A DNA stretch of 64,000 nt, taken from contig CBDHEI010000002.1 in assembly GCA_965262055.1 (NCBI GenBank), forward strand, positions 2,604,001 through 2,668,000, read 5' to 3'. The position numbers and the translations under genes were made by a program. Position 1 is the stretch's first letter, and each line of letters starts with the position of its first letter. Under the pieces are notes generated by a model, which worked only from the letters and a program-made list of their open reading frames with translations, searched no databases and had not been told where the DNA came from. Positions 54,401-61,659 of this stretch are shown one piece after another. Origin of the DNA: G958296245 sp965262055 (GTDB lineage Bacteria; Chloroflexota; Dehalococcoidia; Lucifugimonadales; G958296245).

Positions 54401-54798
54401 TGGGCGGTCTCGACGGCCTGCAGAGCCTGTGGCTTGGGAGGAACCAGCTCAGCGGGGAGATTCCGCCCGAGCTGGGCAGCCTCTCCAGCCTGATAGTGCT
54501 GGAGCTCCGTGACAACAAGTTGAGTGGAGAGATACCGTCAGGGTTGGGCGGCCTGACCAACCTGGAGTGGGTGTGGCTCGGCGGGACCAATCAGCTAACT
54601 GGTTGCATACCCGTGGGATTGCGAGGTGTAAAGGGCGGCGACCTCGACACGCTGGGACTGGAGTTCTGCGTGAGCGCCACAGATGGCGCATTCCTGCTGC
54701 CCGGAAAGCGGGGCGTAGAGGTCGCTCGTATGAACTGGGTGGAGGACCTCCATCGCGCCGGTCTGGGCGGCCGAGGTTTCGCCGCCGCCTCGGTTTGA
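51478..54798 (+). CDS. Triple-module plant-type leucine-rich-repeat lipoprotein
   Basis: 1106 residues. A signal peptide with the lipobox FLAAC (Cys17) predicts a surface lipoprotein. The rest is three successive modules, each opening with a cap of the type ALYNATGGENWKNNTNWLSD...WHGV (starts near residues 36, 463 and 865) and closing with a QLTGCIP.GL type segment and a cysteine. Between are many 24-residue plant-type LRRs of the form LxGxIPxELGxLxNLExLxLxxN. Serine/threonine/proline linkers join the modules. It may mediate adhesion or ligand binding at the cell surface. Near-identical repeats point to expansion by internal duplication. The next gene begins 37 nt later. Confidence 0.9.
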   Translation: MRVLALWCAAAVFLAACGLPSRALAAPRTSDKEALVALYNATGGENWKNNTNWLSDAPIDEWHGVVTDDSGRVVALSLHWNNLRGWIVADLGNLSNLEYLSLASNRLTGQIPPELGSLPKLEVLNLPGNQLSGGIPLPLGRLSNLEYLDLSGNRLSGTIPPELGRLFNLEYLGLSENHLSGKIPPELGQLQDLEGMSLNGNHLTGEIPAELGSLVNLERLHLSDNSLDGEIPSELGSLSSLKGMSLHGNQLSGEIPPELGMLSNLRVIHLSRNQLSGEMPPELGMLSNLERLYVEGTQLSGQISPELGMLSNLEGLYLRENRLSGEIPLQLGLLSNLEELYLSHNELSGEIPPGLGSLSNLETLDLSHNQLSGEMPSELGSLYRLKTVRLSHNLLSGETPTELGRLPKLIDLRIGGGSQLTGCIPAGLRNVSGDFAQLGLPFCVSAATSGAAAGGPIWDRAVLVELYRATEGARWKDSTNWLSDAPIGEWYGVATDSSGRVIALDLAGNQLSGEIPSALGSLFRLERLGLYGNRLNGGIPPELGKLYNLESLGLSHNQLSGNLPAELGNLSNLESMSLHENRLSGEIPAELGNLRNLESMSLAGNHLSGEIPAELGRLYNLEELYLNRNNLNGEIPAEIGSLPNLEGLYLYENQLDGELPPELGNMSNLEVLGLRDNRLSGELPPELGNMSNLEVLDLHDNRISGETPSELGNLSNLESMDLSENQLTGGIPSQWSSLSNLELIDLSDNQLSGEIPSELGGLYNLERMDLSDNQLSGGIPSELGSLYNLESMDLSDNQLHGDVPPELGGLTNLETLRLAGRGQLTGCVPDGLQDVRGGFLQLGLSFCGATVPTVTPSPTPVAISTPDRAALAALYKATGGATWKDNTNWLSDKPVGEWHGVTTGDSGRVIELDLSHNLLSGEIPSELGGLSSLEDLNLGGNQLSGEIPPELGGLSRLRVLELWRNRLSGEIPSGLGGLDGLQSLWLGRNQLSGEIPPELGSLSSLIVLELRDNKLSGEIPSGLGGLTNLEWVWLGGTNQLTGCIPVGLRGVKGGDLDTLGLEFCVSATDGAFLLPGKRGVEVARMNWVEDLHRAGLGGRGFAAASV

Positions 54799-54835
54799 AG
54801 TACCATGGCGGCATTACCTAGCAGGGAGACGCCCG

Positions 54836-55588
54836 ATGAGATTCGCGAGGTACGAAGCGCATGGGGAGATAGCCTACGGTGTGGTCGAAGGAAACAGGGT
54901 CAAGCAGCTAACGACGACGCCGTTCGAGGAGTACGAGGTCACCGATCACGAGCACGGCCTGGACGAAGTGCGGCTGCTGGCGCCGTGCACGCCGAGCAAG
55001 ATCGTAGCCATCGGGCTGAACTATGCCAGCCACCTGGGCGGGCGCGAGGCGCCCACGGTCCCGGAGCCGTTCTTGAAGACGCCGTCGTCGATCATCAACC
55101 CCGGGGACACCATCGTTATCCCGCGCGAGGCGACTGAGGTCCAGGAGGAGGGGGAGCTTACCGTGGTGATCGGCAAGCGGTGCAGGGGAGCGTCCAAGGA
55201 GGACGCGCTGAGCTACGTGCTGGGCTACACCTGCGGCAACGACGTGAGCGGCCGCAAGTGGCAACGCGACGACCTCCAGTGGTGGCGTGCGAAGTCGAGC
55301 GATACCTTCGCGCCGTTCGGGCCGTTCATTGTGACCGGCCTGGACCCCAGCGACCTTCACCTGCAGGCCCGCACGAATGGGGAGGTGGTCCAGGACAGCA
55401 GCACGTCGGACCTGATCCACGACGTGCCCAGCATCATCGAGTTCGTGAGCCGTGTCATGACCCTGCTGCCGGGCGACATCATCATGACCGGGACGCCCGG
55501 GAAGCCCGGCTACCTGGAGCCCGGCGACACCGTGGAGATAGAGATAGAGGGTATCGGCGTCCTGAGCAACCCGGTCGCCGCGGAGTAG
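54836..55588 (+). CDS. Fumarylacetoacetate hydrolase family protein
   Basis: 250 residues. The FAH core is complete: IGLNYASHLGG, PSSIINPGDTIVIP, the metal-binding EEGELTVVIGK, YTCGNDVSGRKWQ and TGTPGKPGYLEPGDTVEIEIEGIGVLSNPV. Family members are hydrolases, decarboxylases or isomerases of 2-oxo acid and ring-cleavage intermediates. A GGGAG ribosome site is 8 nt upstream. It follows the LRR gene on the same strand by 37 nt but the two look unrelated. Confidence 0.92.
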   Translation: MRFARYEAHGEIAYGVVEGNRVKQLTTTPFEEYEVTDHEHGLDEVRLLAPCTPSKIVAIGLNYASHLGGREAPTVPEPFLKTPSSIINPGDTIVIPREATEVQEEGELTVVIGKRCRGASKEDALSYVLGYTCGNDVSGRKWQRDDLQWWRAKSSDTFAPFGPFIVTGLDPSDLHLQARTNGEVVQDSSTSDLIHDVPSIIEFVSRVMTLLPGDIIMTGTPGKPGYLEPGDTVEIEIEGIGVLSNPVAAE

Positions 55589-55633
55589 GACGGCGTGGGA
55601 GCGAGGACCGGCCATTAGTCCCGTCCGGCGCTG

Positions 55634-56368
55634 CTAGAAGAGCTGCTCGGCCCTGAGGGCCAGCAGCTCGGACCCCTTGCCGAACCCCCAGTAGTAGATC
55701 AGGTAGCCGCCGGCTATGATCATCGCCACTTTGCCGGCAGGCTCGACCCAGAGCATGATCTTGCGTATCCAACGCGAGACGGCGTCTTTGAAGAAGACGA
55801 TGCCGAGGGTAGCGCCCACTATCACGGTGCCCATGCCGAGGCCGTAGCTGATGGAGCCTACGACCGCCTCGGCGACGCTTCCGGCGCTGAGGCTCTGGCC
55901 CGCCACTATGCCGACCGCCACCAGGAACAGCGGCAGCGCGCAGCTCAGGGACGCTATCGCGTAGGCGATCCCGAAGAGGAAGACGCTCCACAGTCCGCGG
56001 CCCTGGCCGAGGTTGACCCGGCTCGCCGACATGATGGCGATCTTCCTGCCGGTCACCAGCAGCCAGATCCCGGTGCCCATTATGACGATACCCACGCCCA
56101 GGCCGACGAACGGCAGCAGCTTGCCCACTAGGGCGCCTCCCGCCGCCAGCACCAGACCTACCGCCCCGAAGACGACGATGAAGCCCGCGGTCGCTGCCAG
56201 CCCCATCAGCAGGCCGTTGAAGCCCGACTTGACGGGGCTCGCATCCGCCTCGGCGGTGCCGAGCTGGTACCCGACGTAGGCAGGGAACATCGCGGCGCCG
56301 CAGGGGTTGAAGGCCGCCGCGATGCCGGCTGAGAACGCGAACACTAGTGGGACGTCGATGTTGATCAT
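55634..56368 (-). CDS. ccdA: CcdA-type cytochrome c biogenesis/thiol-disulfide membrane protein
   Basis: About 244 residues, six to seven hydrophobic segments. The CcdA signature AAFNPCGAAMFPAYVGYQLG contains the first active cysteine and SLSCALPLFLVAVG the second. It passes reducing electrons across the membrane for cytochrome c or other thiol reduction. The ATG at 56368, 2 nt after the preceding stop, is chosen; an earlier in-frame start overlaps the upstream gene. Confidence 0.88.
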   Translation of the reverse strand: MINIDVPLVFAFSAGIAAAFNPCGAAMFPAYVGYQLGTAEADASPVKSGFNGLLMGLAATAGFIVVFGAVGLVLAAGGALVGKLLPFVGLGVGIVIMGTGIWLLVTGRKIAIMSASRVNLGQGRGLWSVFLFGIAYAIASLSCALPLFLVAVGIVAGQSLSAGSVAEAVVGSISYGLGMGTVIVGATLGIVFFKDAVSRWIRKIMLWVEPAGKVAMIIAGGYLIYYWGFGKGSELLALRAEQLF

Positions 56369-56370
56369 CT

Positions 56371-56808
56371 CTACGCCCTGTTTGAGCCAGAACACTCAGT
56401 CACACGCAATCGGAACATCGAAAGATCGTATTGGCTGTCGGTCGCTGAAGATGTGACGATGTCCCCGTCGTCATTGAATTCAACCAGTTTGAGTTGCTGG
56501 TTGGACAGAAAACTGCCCTCCACATTTGTGATCTCGCCGCGCTTGATCTTCCTCGATAGCTGTCCGGCGAGGTAACTTGCCAGACTGAACTGCGCGCCGG
56601 AATCCTTTCCCCCTACGGGGCGGCCGAAACACCTAAAGTCTTCCGGAAACCTCTCTTTGAAGAGAATGGCGAGTTGATAGGCCGTTACGAAAGGCTTGCC
56701 AAAATGATGGTGCGGATCGGCGTAAGAGACGTCGGCCAACACCTCAACAATCTTCTGGGAAGACCATGGTCTTCCCAGAAGTTTCCAGTACTCATCGAGT
56801 CTCCTTAG
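56371..56808 (-). CDS. Unknown protein between ThiF-like and ccdA genes
   Basis: About 145 residues; I do not recognise it. The sequence is compact and protein-like: LDEYWKLLGRPWSSQKIVEV, then ADVSYADPHHHFGKPFVTAYQLAILFKERFP, then SLASYLAGQLSRKIKRGEIT and a beta-rich C-terminus. No clear start codon is in frame at the natural beginning: the residue before DEYW is leucine (CTC), and the good ribosome site there (AAGGAG before an ATG at about 56797) opens a different frame that soon stops. A GTG at 56742 is the first standard start. The base composition is lower in GC than the neighbours. The N-terminal codons lie within a perfect 30-bp palindrome. Confidence 0.5.
   Translation of the reverse strand, partial: LRRLDEYWKLLGRPWSSQKIVEVLADVSYADPHHHFGKPFVTAYQLAILFKERFPEDFRCFGRPVGGKDSGAQFSLASYLAGQLSRKIKRGEITNVEGSFLSNQQLKLVEFNDDGDIVTSSATDSQYDLSMFRLRVTECSGSNRA
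56752..56781. repeat. Perfect 30-bp palindrome
   Basis: The half-site CTTCTGGGAAGACCA is followed without a loop by its exact reverse complement, centred between 56766 and 56767. It could be a binding site, a cruciform-forming sequence or the scar of an inverted duplication. It overlaps the first codons of the unknown gene. Confidence 0.75.
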
Positions 56809-57632
56809 GTGGGAGCGGCCGGGAAGCCGCAGAATACCTCGTAGTCGATAAGCTCCGTTACTGTCGGGTTGTCGCCGCAGAGGGGGCACCTGGGGTTGCG
56901 CGTCAGCTTCACGGCCCGGAAGTCCATCGAGAGCGCGTCGATGAGCAGCAGCCGCCCTGAAAGAGAGTCGCCGATGCCCATGATGAGCTTGACCGTCTCG
57001 GTCGCCTGGATGGACCCCACGAGGCCGGGGAGCATGCCCAAGACGCCCGCCTCGGCGCAGCTCGGGACCTCACCGGGGGGAGGCGGCTCCGGAAACAGGC
57101 ATCGGTAGCAGCCGCTGCCTGGGAGGAAGACGGTCGCCTGGCCATCGAAGATCAGGATGCTGCCGTCCACGAGAGGCTTGCCGCCCAGGTAGGCGGCATC
57201 GTTAGCCAGGTAGCGCGCCGGGAAGTTGTCGGCGCCGTTCACGATGATGTCGTAGCCGGCCATGATTTCCATCGCGTTGTCGGAGGTGAGCGGCTCTTCG
57301 TGGGTGATAACGTTGACGTCCGGGTTGTAGGCCTTGAGGGTCTCCCTTGCCGATTCGGCCTTGGAGCGCCCTATGTCATCATTCTGATGCAGTATCTGGC
57401 GCTGGAGGTTCGTAATGTCCACGGTATCGAAGTCGACTATGCCGATGGTGCCCACGCCGGCGAGCGTCAGGTAGATCGAGACCGGGGAGCCGAGGCCGCC
57501 GGCGCCGATGATGAGGACCCTGGCGTCCAGCATCTTCCTCTGACCGCCGCTGCCCACCTGGGGCATGATGATGTGGCGGCTGTACCGTTGTACCTGATAC
57601 GGGGTGAGAGTGCGCGTCGTCGTGGCGACCAT
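56805..57632 (-). CDS. MoeB/ThiF/HesA-like adenylyltransferase (E1-like)
   Basis: 275 residues. The ATP site is IIGAGGLGSPVSIYL, followed by VDFDTVDITNLQRQILH and NGADNFPARYL. Zinc cysteines are in GCYRCLFPEPP and RCPLCGDNPTV. The catalytic cysteine region is PSCAEAGVLGMLPGLVGSIQATE. Such proteins activate the C-terminus of a small beta-grasp sulfur carrier (MoaD, ThiS or relatives). No carrier gene is adjacent. An AGGAG ribosome site is 7 nt upstream, and a TATAAT box lies 36 nt before the start. Confidence 0.9.
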   Translation of the reverse strand: MVATTTRTLTPYQVQRYSRHIIMPQVGSGGQRKMLDARVLIIGAGGLGSPVSIYLTLAGVGTIGIVDFDTVDITNLQRQILHQNDDIGRSKAESARETLKAYNPDVNVITHEEPLTSDNAMEIMAGYDIIVNGADNFPARYLANDAAYLGGKPLVDGSILIFDGQATVFLPGSGCYRCLFPEPPPPGEVPSCAEAGVLGMLPGLVGSIQATETVKLIMGIGDSLSGRLLLIDALSMDFRAVKLTRNPRCPLCGDNPTVTELIDYEVFCGFPAAPT

Positions 57633-57667
57633 TTCCGTCTCCTGAGTGAGTAGCGGGGCTGGATACG

Positions 57668-57673
57668 ATTATA
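57668..57673 (-). promoter_or_regulatory. TATAAT -10 box upstream of the MoeB/ThiF-like gene
   Basis: A perfect TATAAT on the minus strand, about 36 nt before the ATG, which has its own AGGAG site. The -35 region (GCCTGA at 17 nt) is poor. Given the consensus -10, this is the likely promoter of the E1-like gene and the genes after it. Confidence 0.5.
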
Positions 57674-57758
57674 GCACCGCAGCCGCAGGCTCAGGCAGAA
57701 GCGCGTGTGGGCGCGTGTCTTCGTGTCGTATGAAACGTTCCTAGGGCCGCCAGGTTGG

Positions 57759-58541
57759 CTACGACGTGGCGATGATCGTGTTGGTGGAGTCTGTTATGAC
57801 GGACTCTGAGTAGTGGTTGACGGTGACTCCCTTGGCCACGGGGGTGCGGCGCTGGACGATGAACTCGATCCAGTCCGGCCTGTTGAAGGCGCTGAACGCG
57901 AGGTAGAGCGAGTCGGCGAGGCTGCTGAAGGGCTTGTCGAGGTCGGGATAGAGCACGGGGCCTGTGTCGGTCTGGAAGAAGTCGTATCGCTCGCTGACGT
58001 TGATGGTGAAGACGGGGTACTCCAGCTCGACCCTGTAGCCGCCGGAGGCGAACTCGGTGCGGGCGATCAGGGGGCTTCCAGCGTCGACGGCCGCTACGAC
58101 CTCCGAGGGGGTCTCGAGAGCGATGCCTTCCTCGTACCTGAGCATGAACCTGTGGCCGTGGAAGGCCTCCCGCGTGGCGATCACGTGGCGCTCCGGCTGC
58201 GGCCCCAGACTCGGAGGTGTCAGCATTACGCCCCGGTCGTTGCGCTCCCAGCTCTTCATGATGAGCGTCTCCTCCTCCGACATCACGGGGCGGAAGTCGG
58301 CGTTCGGTTGCGTGAATATCCCCAGGGAGCGGTCAGCGCCGACGCGTTCGGTCTTGCAGCTCTCTCCCAGGTAGAAGTCGACGCGGCTGCCGTCTTCGCC
58401 AGTGATGGCGCATCGGCAGTCGATCCTGATGCGGGCGCGATTGTGGAGGTTCTGCCTGCTGTCGGTGACGGTCTTCGGCGGGAAGGCCTCGAAGTCAATC
58501 TCGAACATGAAGTAGGATCGGTGGTAGTCTAGGACTTGCAT
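57759..58541 (-). CDS. Unknown protein linked to the UGSC selenoprotein
   Basis: 260 residues, not recognised. The sequence is beta-rich with no signal peptide or membrane segment: MFEIDFEAFPPKTVTDSRQN, RIRIDCRCAITGEDGSRVDFYLGESCKTERVG, and YPVFTINVSERYDFFQTDTG. It follows the selenoprotein gene by 24 nt on the same strand, so it may be co-expressed and work with it. The C-terminal sequence NHYSESVITDSTNTIIATS is unremarkable. Confidence 0.7.
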   Translation of the reverse strand: MQVLDYHRSYFMFEIDFEAFPPKTVTDSRQNLHNRARIRIDCRCAITGEDGSRVDFYLGESCKTERVGADRSLGIFTQPNADFRPVMSEEETLIMKSWERNDRGVMLTPPSLGPQPERHVIATREAFHGHRFMLRYEEGIALETPSEVVAAVDAGSPLIARTEFASGGYRVELEYPVFTINVSERYDFFQTDTGPVLYPDLDKPFSSLADSLYLAFSAFNRPDWIEFIVQRRTPVAKGVTVNHYSESVITDSTNTIIATS

Positions 58542-58565
58542 TTGGACGTCTCCATACGGGTGCGG

Positions 58566-60209
58566 TTACGGTCTGAACTGGTCGATATCGACCATCGACT
58601 TCTCCGGGCCGATCGGCATGACCATCGTTTTGGCCCTGTCGGCGCCGACAACAAGGATGGTGTAGCGGTCGGCACTCTCGAGGACCGGCATGGTGATGTT
58701 GAGACGCTGCTCCTCGGTCAGCTTCTCCAGCCACTTCCAGTTGGCGGCGACCCTGGCCTCGCCCTCCAGGGGCATGTACTGGACCATCTTGCCGAGGCTG
58801 GCGTTGGCGTGGGTGTGGATGAACTCGGCGGCGCCCCGTTTTGTGAAGCCCTGCCTGCCGACGGGGCCGGCCACGTCGGGCGGCATCAGGATCAGTGTCT
58901 CCCTGGTGTGGCGCTCGCCGAGGCTCCGGTTGCCGAAGGTGCAGCCGTAGGCGACGGTCTTTAGCAGGCCCTCGGCGGTGTCGTTACCCTGGTCCTGCAC
59001 GTCCAGCTCGCCGTCGGTGATGAAGACCGTGACGGCGCTGCTGCCGGCATCGAAGCCCTGGTCGGCGTGGTATGGCCCCCAGGGGCTCGCCTTCTCGTTC
59101 TCGGCGATGCACATGACGAACTTGCGGGTCGAGCCTATCGTGTCCATGTCCATCTTGTTGGGGTACCAGTAGCCGATGTTCTTGAGGCACAGGAAGAATG
59201 CGCGGCCTATGGTTATGTTGACGGCGTTGTCGCGTCCGGGGCCGAGGGCGGAGCGGGCGTTGATCCCGAGCTCGGCCGCCGCGGGACCGTTCACCACCAG
59301 CAGGGGCGCGCTGGGGCTCGTGGACATGAGGAGCGACTTGCCGCCGTGGGGGCCGACCTGTGAGAGGGCCTTGACGGCTGCGACGATCACCGGCATGTGC
59401 TCCGGCCTAGCGCCGGCGAGGGCTGCGTTGACGGCTATCCTCTCTACGGTGGCGAGACCGAAGCCTGGGGGCATGTCGCAGACGACGTAGTCCCGCGGGA
59501 GGGAGACGCCCTCCAGGAGAGCGTCGACCGCCTCCCTGGTGGAGGCCATGAGCGGGAAGCCGTCTCCCAGGTCGCGGGCGATGTACTCCTCGTTCATCCG
59601 CAGTAGGGCGTCGAGCCTGTCGTCGCCCTCGAACGTGTCGACGCCGCCCACGCCGTCGGACTCGGCGCTGGAGGCGAGGCCGCCGGCCGTGAGGGTCCGA
59701 ACCAGATCATCGAAGGCGGGCTCGGTATTGCGTATCGATTCCTCAGGGCTGAGGTTGCGGTAGATGCGCGGCACGACGACGAACTGCAGGTCGGGCATTC
59801 CGAAGGTGCGAGAGCTGGCGATTGCGTCTCCCTCGAAGCGTCCTGAGACGAGAGGGACGGCGGGCCTGCCCATCTTCTCGACCTCGATCATGTCGTGGAC
59901 CATCCACGACGCGCACGTACCTCAGTCGGCTGTGGCTCCGACCACGACGTCGCACTCCTCGGCGGCCTGCTTCAGGATATGCGGCGGGTTGGGGTAGTTG
60001 CCGCCGGTGTAGAATCGGGTGTCCAGGTCGTCGAAGCGCTCCTGGAGCATCTCGCCCACGCGGTTGAGCGCCACGTCGCCGCCGTGGGTGCCGCTCCAGA
60101 CGAGCCCGACCGTCTTGCCGCTCAGGTCGCCGGGGCGGGGGTTGGTGGGCAGGGTGGCGAGCATCCCTCTCTGCTGGGCCACCGGGTTGAGTACTTCTAG
60201 CAGGTGCAT
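58566..60209 (-). CDS. UGSC-family selenoprotein with in-frame UGA (Sec96)
   Basis: One 547-residue gene interrupted by a single in-frame TGA at 59924-59922. The first 95 codons begin MHLLEVLNPVAQQRG and run to VVVGATAD. After the UGA the frame continues GTCASWMVHDMIEVEKMGRP and stays open for 445 further codons from the ATG at 59903. The motif is therefore Sec-Gly-Thr-Cys, equivalent to the U/C-G-S-C redox motif that names the UGSC (seleno)protein family. A hairpin with SECIS-like spacing follows the UGA, and selB is encoded at 18566-20428. The C-terminal part contains PGFGLATVERIAVNAAL, APLLVVNGPAAAELGIN and ENEKASPWGPYH, conserved-looking segments. AGGAGGT lies 9 nt before the ATG. The biochemical reaction is unknown; a thiol/selenol redox or reductase role is inference from the Sec-x-x-Cys motif. 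Confidence 0.88.
59892..59910 (-). promoter_or_regulatory. Candidate bacterial SECIS hairpin
   Basis: On the minus strand, 11 nt after the UGA, GTCGTGG pairs perfectly with CCACGAC around the 5-nt loop ATGGT. The apical loop begins 18 nt after the UGA and contains G-G-U, which fits the known position and loop composition of bacterial SECIS elements read by SelB. Confidence 0.7.
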
Positions 60210-60239
60210 GGCGGGCTTACCTCCTGTAATTGGGTCGCG

Positions 60240-60890
60240 TCAGCTTGGTAGGGGTATGGTGCAGACTCTGCGGGTTGTGGCGCAGCAGAGCCATATTTCT
60301 CCGTCGTGGAGGGCTAGGCCGTGCGCCTCGGGGTCCGGGACCTCGATCTGGTCGAGGATCTTGCCAGTGTCGGGGTCGAGCTTGTGGATGAGCTTCATCG
60401 TGGTGTCGGCGCACCATAGGGCACCGTCGTGGACGAAGATGCCGTGGGGGCGCGCCCCCGGCGTGGGGATGGAGCGCTTCGTCTCCATAGTGCGGGTGTC
60501 GACGAGGAAGAGCCGGCGGGCGGGCGGCACGGCGACCCACATGCTCCCGTCGTCCAGCCACTGGAGGCCGTGGGCGCCGGACCGTCGGTCGTTGCCCTCT
60601 ATGACCCCTGTGCCGGGGGTATCGTAGCGGGCCACGGTGCGGCCCTCGTAGTCGACCTTGACGAGGTCGAGGGTGTAGGTCGAGGCGACCCAGAGGAAGC
60701 CGCCGCCCTCGGTGACGCCGCTGGAGTGCTCGGTCTCGGTGGGGAGCCGGGCAATGACGGAGCCGTCGCCGTAGTCGAGCTGGTACAGGGCGTTGTCGAC
60801 CTGGTCGATTACCCAGAGGCCGCCGCCGGAAGCCTGGAGCCCGTTGGGCTGCGGCCCTGGGGTTACCCACCTATCCCTAATCTCGGTCAA
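60240..60890 (-). CDS. Beta-propeller (YncE/virginiamycin-lyase-like) protein
   Basis: 216 residues from a TTG that overlaps the stop of the DUF502 gene as TTGA, with GGAGGT 11 nt before it. It is made of four to five propeller blades, each ending in an aromatic-rich strand: GGGLWVIDQVDNALYQLDYG, GGFLWVASTYTLDLVKVD, GSMWVAVPPARRLFLVD, GALWCADTTMKLIHKLD and GEIWLCCATTRRVCTIP. It lacks a signal peptide, so it is likely cytoplasmic or has lost it. No catalytic residues can be assigned. It ends 30 nt before the selenoprotein gene and is probably in the same operon. Confidence 0.75.
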   Translation of the reverse strand: MTEIRDRWVTPGPQPNGLQASGGGLWVIDQVDNALYQLDYGDGSVIARLPTETEHSSGVTEGGGFLWVASTYTLDLVKVDYEGRTVARYDTPGTGVIEGNDRRSGAHGLQWLDDGSMWVAVPPARRLFLVDTRTMETKRSIPTPGARPHGIFVHDGALWCADTTMKLIHKLDPDTGKILDQIEVPDPEAHGLALHDGEIWLCCATTRRVCTIPLPS

Positions 60891-61591
60891 CGGCCCTGCA
60901 CCTCCCCGTTGGACTTGGCGGTCTGAAGCGGGGGTATTCCCTGGGCAGCGCCAGCGGCGTCGGCCAGCGACTGGGTTTCCATGGCGGTCATCGCTATCTG
61001 CTCGGGAGTGATTATTCCGCCCGACAGCACCATGCTCATGGCCTGCCGGACGGTCATGTCGACGTTGTACACCTTCTCGATGGGCACTACGCCCACCCAA
61101 CCGGAGTTAGGGGTCGGCGCGGTGGGCACATAGACGACGCCCATCTCTCCATCGTTCGTCATGGTGGTTGCCGTCAGGAAGCCTATCATCCACGTGTCGG
61201 CCTTGGGGTATTCGATCAGCACGACGCGCTTGAAGCCGGACTCTGAGGTGCCTGTGAACGAGTCGATGAGTCTCCGTGCAGGGTTGTAGATGGCGCCTAC
61301 GATGGGGATGGACAGCAGCCAATTCTGGACCGCGCCGATAATCCTTTTCCCGAGGTTACTCAGCTCCCAAAGCTGCCCGATGACGTAGACTAGCAGCACA
61401 AAGGCAACGATGCCGATGCCCGGCACGTCCCTTCCTATCCTGTCTTCGATGACAGGGCCAAGGAAGCCGTCCAGCAGGTTGAATACCAGGCGCAGTACCC
61501 AGAAGGTGATGGCCAACGGCACGACGATGATCAGCCCCGCAGTCATCACCCTGCGGAGATGCCCCAGAGTTACCGCTTTCAGCACACGCAC
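60887..61591 (-). CDS. DUF502 membrane protein
   Basis: 234 residues. Two transmembrane segments near the N-terminus (VMTAGLIIVVPLAITFWVLRLVFNLLDG and IGIVAFVLLVYVIGQLWELSN) are followed by the DUF502 cytoplasmic part: VVLIEYPKADTWMIGFLTATT, EMGVVYVPTAPTPNSGWVGVVP and AMSMVLSGGII. The family's function is unknown in bacteria. It heads the run that continues into the propeller and selenoprotein genes by a 4-nt overlap. Confidence 0.9.
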   Translation of the reverse strand: MRVLKAVTLGHLRRVMTAGLIIVVPLAITFWVLRLVFNLLDGFLGPVIEDRIGRDVPGIGIVAFVLLVYVIGQLWELSNLGKRIIGAVQNWLLSIPIVGAIYNPARRLIDSFTGTSESGFKRVVLIEYPKADTWMIGFLTATTMTNDGEMGVVYVPTAPTPNSGWVGVVPIEKVYNVDMTVRQAMSMVLSGGIITPEQIAMTAMETQSLADAAGAAQGIPPLQTAKSNGEVQGR

Positions 61592-61659
61592 GCGCCACCT
61601 CAGGCGGGGTTGCCCAGTCTACCGGAAACTGTACCACAGGCGTTCGATACGACGGCTAG

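Noticed and set aside
56695..56797. Alternative start MSTGNFWEDH with a perfect AAGGAG site
   Set aside because: It opens a different frame from the protein-like sequence and stops after about 34 codons; possible only if a frameshift is assumed inside the palindrome.
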